The notes under the pieces: model-generated | The model's input: only the letters and a program-made list of their open reading frames with translations | Databases searched by the model: none | What the model was told of the DNA's origin: nothing | Made by a program: the position numbers and the translations under genes | Assembly: GCA_045587205.1 (NCBI GenBank) | Contig: JAZNBV010000074.1 | Location: forward strand, 59,570 to 123,569 | Length of the DNA: 64,000 nt | Direction: 5' to 3' | DNA from: SIG78 sp045587205 | Lineage (GTDB): Bacteria; Verrucomicrobiota; Lentisphaeria; Victivallales; Victivallaceae | Part shown: piece after piece, positions 25,601 to 32,745 of the stretch | Numbering within the stretch: position 1 is the first letter of the stretch | Layout of the letters: every line of letters starts with the position of its first letter

Positions 25601-25644
25601 ACTGCCGCGCCAATCAGCGCTGTGGATAAGATATTTTTCAACAT
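22627..25644 (-). CDS. Large secreted CBM9-like/TIM-barrel glycan-active candidate, paralog A
   Basis: A 1005-residue exported protein (signal peptide MLKNILSTALIGAAVASGAA). Visible modules: residues about 25-145, a beta-rich domain with NYNLPGKGNGSAGR (108-121); about 150-360, a CBM9/DOMON-like module with WDDDANEIILFDEKREIGWQ; about 400-760, a TIM-barrel-like region with LIDEPTNS (Asp546-Glu547, a Glu that could be catalytic), FYRWWN, TDPYPT and REWASQAMKNGA; then a GATase-like C-terminus with KLLNWVKNGGTMVIFDP. The gene at 60889 is collinear in all four parts. No known glycosidase family is evident to me. The start ATG 25644 follows AAGGAG. Confidence 0.7.
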   Translation of the reverse strand: MLKNILSTALIGAAVASGAAYDLPPTASCHRFDFEHRFGLGPYPASAQKYLSLIPGLNGKALQVKPLKGGATVYNSIQLKTPGPGTLEISFDYKFIPAAGQPFNLIVNYNLPGKGNGSAGRSTCEIPPAKEWTRFSRIFTVPAKANAVQYVFGINGSGTTVVMDNFDAAYSPDSVTVPFAADVDFSASASSACWNPRMRQYGFYAFGKDAVTPASMQVAADASGIGFIFRNTTDPSKLKTSNTRHDGSLWDDDANEIILFDEKREIGWQFIVSANGTAMDAKLFQKAPGDPWQPDISWNGKWLRSGQATKNGFETRFFIPWKTLGIDPAKGAELRFNAYGDFQTNNDFPSWSVYRGTRHDVGKFGTLSISNNKVTLTRARVNETLSYAIKRPNAKFNELIQKGIKGNYLVDLWTDGMSRNDFSKAQLAKITDADFKAWQTELLRAWLTAGIGGPAWPWVINTLGQKRVEELHKQGMKFAFHVSNSSLHRMAQNQGAKLIAPGNRHWGCDITDPVYADVLKKFIRGFQKNRYYDLMKASGKYAILIDEPTNSVEICYNPQSNPVGTDVIKEKDAEIRKTFGYGKYGVPFLNDVAEKDRPFAYVAFYRWWNREMKKSLGGVQKVQKEVFPDMPVLIFNDNNCSGQSYIDAANINGTAEIISTDPYPTATNAYFGMHRALYHVGFSCRVLKDLVPDARLMVMPQAFIYHGAHGDLAAMREWASQAMKNGAEHLMWYCSQSASTIFKDYAGMLELSAMIGKMDKINLPKTTGTLVWYSNFDKWAKRDRVMHPTYSLYAMLYEKVGSNFRFVSDTAVEDDAVKLDNYKLLYVPQMTYTTEKIAGKLLNWVKNGGTMVIFDPLFMTWNLDGSLNKERALFTGQTGTPTVKTANNSEVIWNNTKLPAAMISNAPALPGSRFASYTVNASGSKVAATYSDNTPAAVERNIGKGKVIYFGIQPFAGSDLVNNSAAWEKFFAAQADAVGEKINLPIRDFLLPDPPVVVNLKQIIK

Positions 25645-25703
25645 AATAAGCTCCTTGTGATGGCATATTTGCCGGTTTTTATGCAAAACTGCTTTGCAGT
25701 GAC

Positions 25704-25732
25704 AATTTACTGCTCATTAAACAGTTTGTCAA
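25704..25732 (-). promoter_or_regulatory. Promoter of the large secreted protein gene
   Basis: On the minus strand, TTGACA (25732-25727) and TAAATT (25709-25704) are separated by 17 bp. Confidence 0.6.
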
Positions 25733-25801
25733 ATTTTGCCAGTAATTATTTCAAACATATATCTTCATATAGATAGTATGAAAGTTTTTTTGATGCGGAA
25801 A

Positions 25802-25840
25802 CAAAAAACGGGATCGTTTTTTACAAAAAAGCGCTCCCGG
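25802..25840 (-). terminator. Terminator of the small secreted domain gene
   Basis: An imperfect stem, CGGGA (25809-25813) / TCCCG (25835-25839), with paired T6/A6 inside and a T-tract on the minus strand. Confidence 0.7.
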
Positions 25841-25860
25841 TAAAATACTGCTGCTGTTGA

Positions 25861-26433
25861 TTATTTGGCGGCAGGAGCGGCATCAGGAATGATTTCAAGC
25901 TTGCAGTTGTCCATCAGAAATTCATTGTTGGCGCCGCTGATACTCCAGATGTACTGGATGCCGTTGACAGTGGCGGGAACTTTGAATTCATACTTGAATT
26001 TTGCCCACTTATCAGAATATTTGATGTTGGTTTGCTGTTTACCGGCCGAGCCGTTGCCTTTGCCGGGCAGATTGTAATTCATTGTCAGCGGTATATCAAA
26101 CTCCTTGGCTCCAACCATTTTGTAGTCACAGGTCATCACCAGCGTTGCAGGACCGGGAACCGGCAGCGCGGAAGTTCCGTAAAAGATGGTGGATTGGGCA
26201 TCGCCGTTGACTACGCGCATAACTTTGCTCTTCATTTCCGCATTAGCTTCGTGAGTCAAACGCGGTCTGGCAGCGGCAGGCCAGGCGGTGATGGTCTGGC
26301 GCCCTTCAAAGAGGTGGAGTGCCACGCGTTTGGCAACAGGTGCAGCGGCAGGAGCGGCTTTGGCGGCTTCAGCAGCGGTGAGAACGGATGCGGCAACTGC
26401 CGCAACAGCGATCAAAGTGAATTTTCTTTTCAT
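25861..26433 (-). CDS. Small secreted protein made of one domain shared with the large glycan-active candidates
   Basis: A 190-residue protein with an N-terminal signal (MKRKFTLIAVAAVAASVLTA) and an Ala/Pro-rich linker. Residues about 35-180 match the first domain of the 22627 and 60889 proteins: TMNYNLPGKGNGSAGK (118-132), then KFKYEFKVPATVNGIQYIWS and FLMDNCKLEI. In the large proteins the same block reads FTVPAKANAVQYVFGINGS and FTVVPDTAALQYIFGLNGN. The domain is probably a beta-sandwich that binds glycans (inference); I see no catalytic residues. It has its own promoter and terminator. It is not in the same transcript as paralog A. Confidence 0.7.
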   Translation of the reverse strand: MKRKFTLIAVAAVAASVLTAAEAAKAAPAAAPVAKRVALHLFEGRQTITAWPAAARPRLTHEANAEMKSKVMRVVNGDAQSTIFYGTSALPVPGPATLVMTCDYKMVGAKEFDIPLTMNYNLPGKGNGSAGKQQTNIKYSDKWAKFKYEFKVPATVNGIQYIWSISGANNEFLMDNCKLEIIPDAAPAAK

Positions 26434-26465
26434 AATTTTCCCCTTTTGTGATTGGTTATTATGTG

Positions 26466-26494
26466 ATTTTATGCAATATAATTCAATCTGACAA
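26466..26494 (-). promoter_or_regulatory. Promoter of the small secreted domain gene
   Basis: On the minus strand, TTGTCA (26494-26489) and TAAAAT (26471-26466) are separated by 17 bp. The -35 box lies inside the 3-prime end of the upstream coding gene. Confidence 0.45.
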
Positions 26495-27289
26495 ATTTTG
26501 CAAATAAATTTCCAGATGTTTTCTCATTGCCGCAATGGAACACTTGCAGGTTCTGGGGTAAAATGGCATTTTTCCGGTTTCACGCAGAATATTGCCGTAC
26601 TTGGCGTTGAAAGTGTGTCTGGCGGAAATAAACTGCCCCCAGAAACCGTAGTGCCATTTCACATTGGTATTTTCAGGCTGTTGGTTATCCACCCATTCCT
26701 GCGGGAAATATTTCAGCCAGTGCTTATTGCCGTTGAGCCACGAGCCGGTGCGGATATATTTGGCTTTCAAGATATTTTCAGCCACATCCAGCAGTTTGAA
26801 AAAACATTCCGGCAGATACCGCGGATCGGTAAAGATCGAATCCGGCGCCTTGGCATTGCCGATGTGAAATGTCACTGTATCGCAGCCTTCTGCAGGTATG
26901 TCATAGCGCAGACTCCCGCACTGGTAACGATCTTGCGGACTGCAGTCGTAATAGTCGCGTTCGCAGCGGTCGTCGATGGATTGGCGGAAAACTTCAAAAG
27001 CCTCTTTTTCAAATGCAGCGCGGTCATTGCGGCATTTCTGATAAATTTCAAACGCGGCGTTTTCCATATCCAGCCACGGCTTTTCATCAAAAAAGAGTTC
27101 CCCCGGGGTCAGCGGTCCCGGGTTGGCATCGGTTTTGCGGTAAATATCGACCCGTTCGCGGATGACGTACTGAAAAGTTTCCTCCGGGTGGTTTTCCAGA
27201 TGAAAATGCACATAAAAGAGCATCAGTTTGACTATGTTGTAAAGATAGTCGCGGTGTTCTTCAAGAGTGTGTGATTGCGGAGAAGGCAT
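26483..27289 (-). CDS. Uncharacterised 268-residue protein
   Basis: I do not recognise the family. The protein is soluble, with no signal peptide or membrane helix, rich in aromatic, acidic and His residues. HTLEEHRDYLYNIVKLMLFY near the N-terminus is helical. Later there is a cluster of Cys (DRCERDYYDCSPQDRYQCGS and KCSIAAM near the end). ATG 27289 is preceded by AAGGAG. It follows the secreted phosphatase by 11 bases and so is cotranscribed with it and the XRE regulator. Its job might relate to that operon, but nothing in the sequence shows what it does. Confidence 0.75.
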   Translation of the reverse strand: MPSPQSHTLEEHRDYLYNIVKLMLFYVHFHLENHPEETFQYVIRERVDIYRKTDANPGPLTPGELFFDEKPWLDMENAAFEIYQKCRNDRAAFEKEAFEVFRQSIDDRCERDYYDCSPQDRYQCGSLRYDIPAEGCDTVTFHIGNAKAPDSIFTDPRYLPECFFKLLDVAENILKAKYIRTGSWLNGNKHWLKYFPQEWVDNQQPENTNVKWHYGFWGQFISARHTFNAKYGNILRETGKMPFYPRTCKCSIAAMRKHLEIYLQNLSD

Positions 27290-27300
27290 AGATAAACTCC

Positions 27301-29109
27301 TTATTGCCTGAATGGTTCATATTTCACATATGTCGTTTCGATTACTCTGAACGACTTGCCCGGAGTGATTTCCACTTTATCCATAAGATTGCCTTCCCAG
27401 TCCCGGCAGGTCAGAGTCATAACATTGCCGTTGATTTCCAGTAATGTGCTGGTAAAATCTGCACCGGCACCGCGCGGGCCGTCGTTTACATAAACCGGAA
27501 AACGGATGTTTCTGCGGTCATTTTCTGTCAGCTCGCACTTTTTCGTTTCTGTAGCCTTGCGTTTTGCTCCTTCCATAATCCCGCGCACCGGGTCAAAGCG
27601 GTACGGTGAATGGATATCCGCACAGAGCCAGAGATCGATTCTGCATACCGGATCATCGCCGAAAAAGATATCTTTGCACATAAAAGCAGTATTTTTGGCG
27701 TAATATGGCTTTTCCCATTCAAATGGCGTGGTGTGTGCCATAACGATCCGCATTTTTGCGCTTTTGCATTCTTCAGATTGCACGATATTTTTCAGCCACT
27801 CTTTCTGGGCTTGGAGGTGTTCTTCGGTGTACTGGCGCCAGGTGTAGCGTCTCCGTTCAATCCGCGGTGTATCTTCCATAGTGTCCAGTACTATATAGAA
27901 AACATCGCCGTTGCGGAAAGCGTAATAAGGTTGATCGAACCACTCTGCGTAACGATCCGTATCAGAACCGCGATACTCGTGATTGCCGCGTACCGGATAA
28001 AAGCGTTTGCCGGGAGAATTGCGGTTGATTATATCCAGGTAGCTATCCCAGTAAACCCGGTTGAAATTGGAAAAATCCGATACTACATCGCCCAGCGATA
28101 CAAACATATCCGCCTTTTGAAAATCCGGGTGTTTGCTCATTGCTTCAACGATCTTGCTGCGTTTTTTGTAGGTGGTCTGTGTGTCGCTGAACGCAATCAG
28201 ACTCTGCGGTTTGCCTCCGTTTGCCGGATTGGTGGTAAAAGCTCCTTCGGCAATAACTTTTTCAAACTCATCAGCATTTATCAGACGGTATTTGTAAACG
28301 CTTCCCGGCTGCAGATCTCTGAATTTGAAATGGTGGATTTTCTTGCTGGGGACAAGTCCGTAACGGGCATTGTGTACAGTTTTTACATCTTTGCTGTTTT
28401 CCAGATTATACTGCAGTATGATCGATGACGGGTAGTAGGTCTGAACAGCCAATTCCGCACTGGTTGTGGATATTTTCATAAACTGTTGACGCCTGATTCC
28501 CTGCGGCTGTTTCTGCATATATAATTTGGTCATAAAAGCATTGCGGGCACAGTCATCCTGCGGTATATCGTTGAAATTCAGCAATTTGCAGGTGAAATTC
28601 CAGCTGGCAATACCCGGACGGGTGTGAATTGCCACATAATTGACTCCCTTTTTTACTTTTATGCTGACCGGATTATTCTGCGCTGCCAATTCAGAGATAT
28701 CTGTGCCGGTTTCCCCCAACGGTTCATTGGAGAGGACAAGTTTACCATTGACATAACAGCTGAACCAGTAGTCAGCGGCAACTCCCAGCACGAGTTCATC
28801 ATCTTTGGACGAAATCAGCCGGGTGCAGACTATGGCACAATCTTTTACCGGTGTATAATCAGGAAAGAGATTTTTTAAATTGAAAATGCCATTTTCATTC
28901 ATTGTAAATGTTTTGAATCTGCCCGGGATCCTGCCGTTGACAGAGATTTTTGCCGCATCTTCAAAAGTAATGTTCTTGTCGTGGATGACTTTGAACTGAT
29001 TTTCCAGTACTGCAGTATCTTTTGCACTGCATAAACCGGCAAAGGAGACAGCTAAAAAAGATATTATATTGCCCGCAGTAAAAAACTTCCGGAAAAAATA
29101 TATATTCAT
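27301..29109 (-). CDS. Secreted purple-acid-phosphatase-like metallophosphoesterase
   Basis: A protein of about 602 residues with an N-terminal signal (FFTAGNIISFLAVSFAGLCS). A jelly-roll-like N-terminal part (about 30-190) is followed by an Fn3-like domain as in purple acid phosphatases (YKYRLINADEFEKVI), then the metallophosphoesterase core: LIAFSDTQTTYKKR, MFVSLGDVVSDFSN, PVRGNHEYRG, RIVMAHTTPF and WLCADIHSPYRFD. Two metals would be held by the Asp, Asn and His residues. It acts outside the inner membrane. ATG 29109 is chosen because the upstream TTG at 29124 lacks an RBS. It lies 28 bases after the XRE gene. Confidence 0.85.
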   Translation of the reverse strand: MNIYFFRKFFTAGNIISFLAVSFAGLCSAKDTAVLENQFKVIHDKNITFEDAAKISVNGRIPGRFKTFTMNENGIFNLKNLFPDYTPVKDCAIVCTRLISSKDDELVLGVAADYWFSCYVNGKLVLSNEPLGETGTDISELAAQNNPVSIKVKKGVNYVAIHTRPGIASWNFTCKLLNFNDIPQDDCARNAFMTKLYMQKQPQGIRRQQFMKISTTSAELAVQTYYPSSIILQYNLENSKDVKTVHNARYGLVPSKKIHHFKFRDLQPGSVYKYRLINADEFEKVIAEGAFTTNPANGGKPQSLIAFSDTQTTYKKRSKIVEAMSKHPDFQKADMFVSLGDVVSDFSNFNRVYWDSYLDIINRNSPGKRFYPVRGNHEYRGSDTDRYAEWFDQPYYAFRNGDVFYIVLDTMEDTPRIERRRYTWRQYTEEHLQAQKEWLKNIVQSEECKSAKMRIVMAHTTPFEWEKPYYAKNTAFMCKDIFFGDDPVCRIDLWLCADIHSPYRFDPVRGIMEGAKRKATETKKCELTENDRRNIRFPVYVNDGPRGAGADFTSTLLEINGNVMTLTCRDWEGNLMDKVEITPGKSFRVIETTYVKYEPFRQ

Positions 29110-29137
29110 TTTTATAAATCCCAAGTTCTGTTTTTTA

Positions 29138-29608
29138 TCAAGCCTGGTTATCCGGGTTTTTACGCGGTTTTATGCCTTTTTCGGCACAAAGTCTGTTCAA
29201 CTCCTTTTTGCCCATATCGCGCAGCATTGCTATACGTTTTTTCTGGCTTTCGCGCGGAGTGCTTTTGCCGTTTTCCCAATGCGCCACAGAAAGGGGGGAA
29301 ACCTCCAGCAAGCGGGCATATTGAGTGCGTTTGAGTCCCAGTTTGGTTCGCCACTGGATTATACGCTGTGCAGTTACCCGGACAGATTTACTGCTTTCTG
29401 CAGTTTCCGCTTCACGGGGGGTGGCGGCAACTGCCGCAGGCGCTGTTGCTGCCAGCGCTTTTTCCAGTGTTTTGATCCGGCGGGTCTGCTCGGCAACAGT
29501 ACGGCGCAGTTCTACAAGTTGGCTTTTTAACTCTTTTTCCAGCGTGATCACCTCTTTGCGTGCAAGGCGGCGGATTTCATCATTAAGCAGCTGCTGAATA
29601 TTGGCCAT
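29138..29608 (-). CDS. XRE-type helix-turn-helix regulator with N-terminal coiled coil
   Basis: A 156-residue protein. Residues about 15-60 are a charged helix (EKELKSQLVELRRTVAEQTR) likely to form a coiled coil. An Ala/Pro-rich linker follows. Residues about 82-130 hold an XRE domain: RTKLGLKRTQYARLLEVSPL followed by SVAHWENGKSTPRESQ, typical of Cro/C1-type HTH. The gene heads the unit with the secreted phosphatase and the uncharacterised protein. Upstream at 29637-29671 there is an inverted repeat, GGGTGTA / TACACCC, which could be its own operator. Confidence 0.78.
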   Translation of the reverse strand: MANIQQLLNDEIRRLARKEVITLEKELKSQLVELRRTVAEQTRRIKTLEKALAATAPAAVAATPREAETAESSKSVRVTAQRIIQWRTKLGLKRTQYARLLEVSPLSVAHWENGKSTPRESQKKRIAMLRDMGKKELNRLCAEKGIKPRKNPDNQA

Positions 29609-29636
29609 AGAAAAACTCTCCTGTATAAAATTTTAA

Positions 29637-29671
29637 GGGTGTACGATTACATAATGTATAACCTTACACCC
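29637..29671. promoter_or_regulatory. Inverted repeat upstream of the XRE gene
   Basis: GGGTGTA at 29637-29643 and TACACCC at 29665-29671 are perfect 7-bp arms about 29-63 bp upstream of the start, a position suited to autoregulation. Confidence 0.35.
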
Positions 29672-29730
29672 AAAAAGATTTTTTTCAAGTCAAAAAGTAT
29701 ATTTTACAACATTTTTTGATATATTTTATA

Positions 29731-31770
29731 CTACTTTATATTTACTGCTCTGAAAGTTGCTGCTGCTTTGACAAAGTCTATATCTTCCAGTGCAACAGAA
29801 AGAGCTTTGCCGATATGGCACTCTTTGAGCGCTTTTTCCGTACTGCGGTAGCCTCCGGGCAGGTCTTCGGCATTGACAAAACCCTGCAGACCGAGTTCTA
29901 CAAGTTCAATAACTGCACCGGAAGAGGTTACTTTTACTATCAGGGCATCGTGGATGTTTTCTCTGCCGGAAAGCAGCATTTCCTCCAGATAGCGCAGTTT
30001 CATCCGGCTGCTGGCGGCAAAGTATGCTTCGTCATTATTATTTTCCAATTCTGAAAGTGTTTCACCCCACTGCTGCATAGTTTTTGTGCTTTTCATTGCC
30101 TGATGTTCGTCAAAAGCCCACAACTGCTGATGTATGAGCAGGTCGCTGTAACGGCGTATTGGACTGGTGAAATGACTGTAAAGAACTTTACCCAATCCGT
30201 AGTGCAAAGATGGCTCTTCCTGATAACTTGCCCGCGGCAGAGAACGCAGAAAAGCGTTCAAAAGCGGCGTTTTTGCCGGTGTGTCCGGCAGATTTTCAAG
30301 ATAGTTTTTGCAAGCCTGACGGCTGGATAGATCGCCGGCGGGAATATTGAATGCGCTTTCGGAAAGCGCGGCAAATTCTTCGAGCTTTTCCGGTTCCGGC
30401 TCCGGGTGGATGCGGAACAAACCGGGTATATGCCGTTGGGTAAGTTCGGCTGCCACAGCGCTGTTGGCGGCAAGCATACACTCTTCGACCAGTTCTTCGG
30501 ATTTTCGCTGAAGGTGATTTTCCAAACCGAGGATCTTGTTGTTCACTTCATCGCAGATCACCCGTATTTCGGGTATTTCCAGATCAAGAAACTGTTCAGT
30601 CTGCCGGCGCTGCCGGCGCATTTTAGTTGTAATATCCAGAAGATCGCGTAATGCCTGACAGAGTTCAGAATCCCATTCTTCCGGATGTTTGTTGCTGTCA
30701 AAAAAACGCTGTACAGTGTCGTAATCAAGGCGTTTATTTACACAAATGGTTGTATGCATCCGTTGCGTGGAAACAATTCTGCCGGTGGCGTGTTCCACTT
30801 GCAATATAACACTGTGGGCAGGCGCATCGATATTTTCGGTCATACTTATTTTGCGGGTCAGCCCTTTTGGCAGCATATTTATGGTGCGTCCGGGAAGGTA
30901 CGCTGTAAAGCCGCGCGCAGCAGCTTTTTTATCAAAATAACTGCCGGGCGGTATCCACGCGGCAACTTCGGCTATATGCACCCCGATCTCCAGCAAACTG
31001 CTGTCACTGCCGGGGGCAATGCTTACGGAGTCATCGTAATCTTTGGCGTCAAAGGGATCAATAGTTACAGTAAAACGGTCGCGGAAGTCGGTGCGTTTGA
31101 GTTCGCGCGGCTCAATGGCGGAAGCCTGCGATTCTTCTTCCAGCGTATAAAATTCCGGCAGATTGTATTCGGCACATACTGCATCCAGATCCGCCTGGAT
31201 TATTCCGGCGGTGCCCAGACGGCGCACCACCGAAGCTGTTATATCAGACAACCGGCGGCTCATACTTTTCCGGGTGGTTTTCCGCGCGGGCAGGAGTTTT
31301 CCTGCGTAATCAGGTTTTACTTCCACCCAGTCGCCTTTTTTAGCACCGTGCAGATTGCCGGTTACCAGAATATCTGCCACCAGGCGCTTGTCCAGCGGAC
31401 GCACGCGGTCGCGGCTTACCATTACGCCTACGATCGTGGAACGCGAACGCCTGACAACTTCCATTACCTGCGCTGCGTCGGACTCTTTTTTGCCGGAATC
31501 AAAGCGCGGATCCGGCGGCAGCAGGGCAACTTTGACTGTGTCGCCATCCATTGCGCCATTTAAATATTTGCCGGGGATGAACAATTCTTTTGCTTCTTCA
31601 TCGGGAGTTTCTGAAAAAACTTTAACAAAACCGAATCCGGATGGATTTATGGAAATAACGCCGTTGAAAAATTCGCCTGCAGAGTCAAAAATCCTTTGTC
31701 TGCGCTGCAGTTTGCGTTCATTACGGCGTTCGGCAAGGCGCTGAAGGTGCTTCTTTCGTTCTTTTTTCAT
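29731..31770 (-). CDS. rnr: Ribonuclease R (RNB-family 3-prime exoribonuclease)
   Basis: A 679-residue cytosolic enzyme degrading structured RNA 3-prime to 5-prime. After a basic N-terminus comes a cold-shock-like OB domain (GVISINPSGFGFVKV), then the RNB catalytic domain with TIDPFDAKDYDDSVSI. Asp238, Asp244, Asp246 and Asp247 line up with the four Mg-binding Asp of E. coli RNase R. HFTSPIRRYSDLLIHQQLWA is the usual late RNB motif. The C-terminal HDALIVKVTSSGAVIELVEL is an S1 domain. It is shorter than the 800-residue E. coli protein. The start has only AGGA upstream. Single gene. Confidence 0.92.
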   Translation of the reverse strand: MKKERKKHLQRLAERRNERKLQRRQRIFDSAGEFFNGVISINPSGFGFVKVFSETPDEEAKELFIPGKYLNGAMDGDTVKVALLPPDPRFDSGKKESDAAQVMEVVRRSRSTIVGVMVSRDRVRPLDKRLVADILVTGNLHGAKKGDWVEVKPDYAGKLLPARKTTRKSMSRRLSDITASVVRRLGTAGIIQADLDAVCAEYNLPEFYTLEEESQASAIEPRELKRTDFRDRFTVTIDPFDAKDYDDSVSIAPGSDSSLLEIGVHIAEVAAWIPPGSYFDKKAAARGFTAYLPGRTINMLPKGLTRKISMTENIDAPAHSVILQVEHATGRIVSTQRMHTTICVNKRLDYDTVQRFFDSNKHPEEWDSELCQALRDLLDITTKMRRQRRQTEQFLDLEIPEIRVICDEVNNKILGLENHLQRKSEELVEECMLAANSAVAAELTQRHIPGLFRIHPEPEPEKLEEFAALSESAFNIPAGDLSSRQACKNYLENLPDTPAKTPLLNAFLRSLPRASYQEEPSLHYGLGKVLYSHFTSPIRRYSDLLIHQQLWAFDEHQAMKSTKTMQQWGETLSELENNNDEAYFAASSRMKLRYLEEMLLSGRENIHDALIVKVTSSGAVIELVELGLQGFVNAEDLPGGYRSTEKALKECHIGKALSVALEDIDFVKAAATFRAVNIK

Positions 31771-31925
31771 AATAAATGGTCCTAAATATTTTCTAAACGC
31801 AAGAAATGTGTTATATTATAGAATAGTGCTGTTGTAAAGATAGTTCAATAGAAACGTTATTGCAAGTGATTTGCATATAAATATTGCCATTTTCAGGCAA
31901 AAAATCTCTCTGGAGGTGCTTTTTT

Positions 31926-32729
31926 ATGGAAAAACGCAAGTTGACTGTGGCGAGTTTCCGCAAGATGAAAGCCAATAAAGAAAAAATCGTTATGGTAACA
32001 GCCTACGATGCGCCGGGGGCGGATATTGCCGCTGCTGCGGGCGTGGAAATCCTGCTGGTAGGTGATTCACTGGCAATGACTGCGCTGGGGTACGAAAATA
32101 CCCTGCCGCTGACTTTGGAGGAATCTCTGCATCACGCTGCGGCAGTCCGTCGGGGGGCACCCGGAGCGTTTGTAGTCGGAGATATGCCCTTTTTGAGTTA
32201 TCAGCTGGATATGAACGAAGCCGTACGCAATGCCGGCAGATATATCAAAGAGGCCGGATGCGATGCGGTTAAACTTGAAGGCGGCTGCGAGATCGTACCG
32301 CTGGTGGAAAAACTGGTGCGTACCGGCATACCGGTTATGGCACACGTCGGACTGCTGCCGCAGCATATCCAGACCGCCGGCGGTTACAAAATTGTCGGCA
32401 GAACCGAAGATGATGCCGCACGTCTGCTTGACGAAGTCAGGGCGTTTGAAGATGCCGGCGCTTTTGCGGTGGTGCTTGAGTGTATTCCTGCAAAAGTGGC
32501 AGAGAATATAAGCTGCAATGTATCGATCCCCACTATCGGAATCGGTGCCGGAGCAGGCACTGACGGCCAGGTGCAGGTCTGCAATGACATATTCGGTTTG
32601 TTCGACCGTTTTGTGCCGCGTCACGCCAAGCGTTACTGTAATTTGCGCGAAATAATGCTCAAGGCGTGCAGCGAGTATGTTAAAGAAGTTAAAGAAGTTA
32701 AATTCCCCACAGAAGAAAATTCATTTTAA
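31926..32729 (+). CDS. panB: 3-methyl-2-oxobutanoate hydroxymethyltransferase
   Basis: A 267-residue enzyme of pantothenate/CoA synthesis, adding a hydroxymethyl group from methylenetetrahydrofolate to alpha-ketoisovalerate. The family blocks are all present: MVTAYDAPGA, LLVGDSLAMTALGYENTLPL (metal-binding Asp), FVVGDMPFLSYQ, VKLEGGCEIV, MAHVGLLPQ, VVLECIPAKV with the catalytic Glu, and TIGIGAGAGTDGQVQV. ATG 31926 follows GGAGG, and the 14 codons upstream are not family-like. The C-terminus has the repeat KEVKEVK. No panC is adjacent. It precedes the aconitase gene by 16 bases and may be cotranscribed with it. Confidence 0.95.
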   Translation: MEKRKLTVASFRKMKANKEKIVMVTAYDAPGADIAAAAGVEILLVGDSLAMTALGYENTLPLTLEESLHHAAAVRRGAPGAFVVGDMPFLSYQLDMNEAVRNAGRYIKEAGCDAVKLEGGCEIVPLVEKLVRTGIPVMAHVGLLPQHIQTAGGYKIVGRTEDDAARLLDEVRAFEDAGAFAVVLECIPAKVAENISCNVSIPTIGIGAGAGTDGQVQVCNDIFGLFDRFVPRHAKRYCNLREIMLKACSEYVKEVKEVKFPTEENSF

Positions 32730-32745
32730 GGAAAGGTTTATTTAT

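Noticed and set aside
22627..25644. A large antisense ORF set on the plus strand across this gene
   Set aside because: The plus-strand frames have no RBS or family motifs and follow from the G/C-skewed codon usage of the minus-strand gene.
25826..25839. Third copy of the AAAGCGCTCCCG repeat
   Set aside because: Only about 12 bases match the repeat at 19422, and they form part of a working terminator stem, so chance is the simpler explanation.
32677..32745. Upstream extension of the aconitase frame
   Set aside because: The extra codons overlap panB, and a good RBS (AAGGAAAGG) precedes ATG 32746, so they are not part of the protein.
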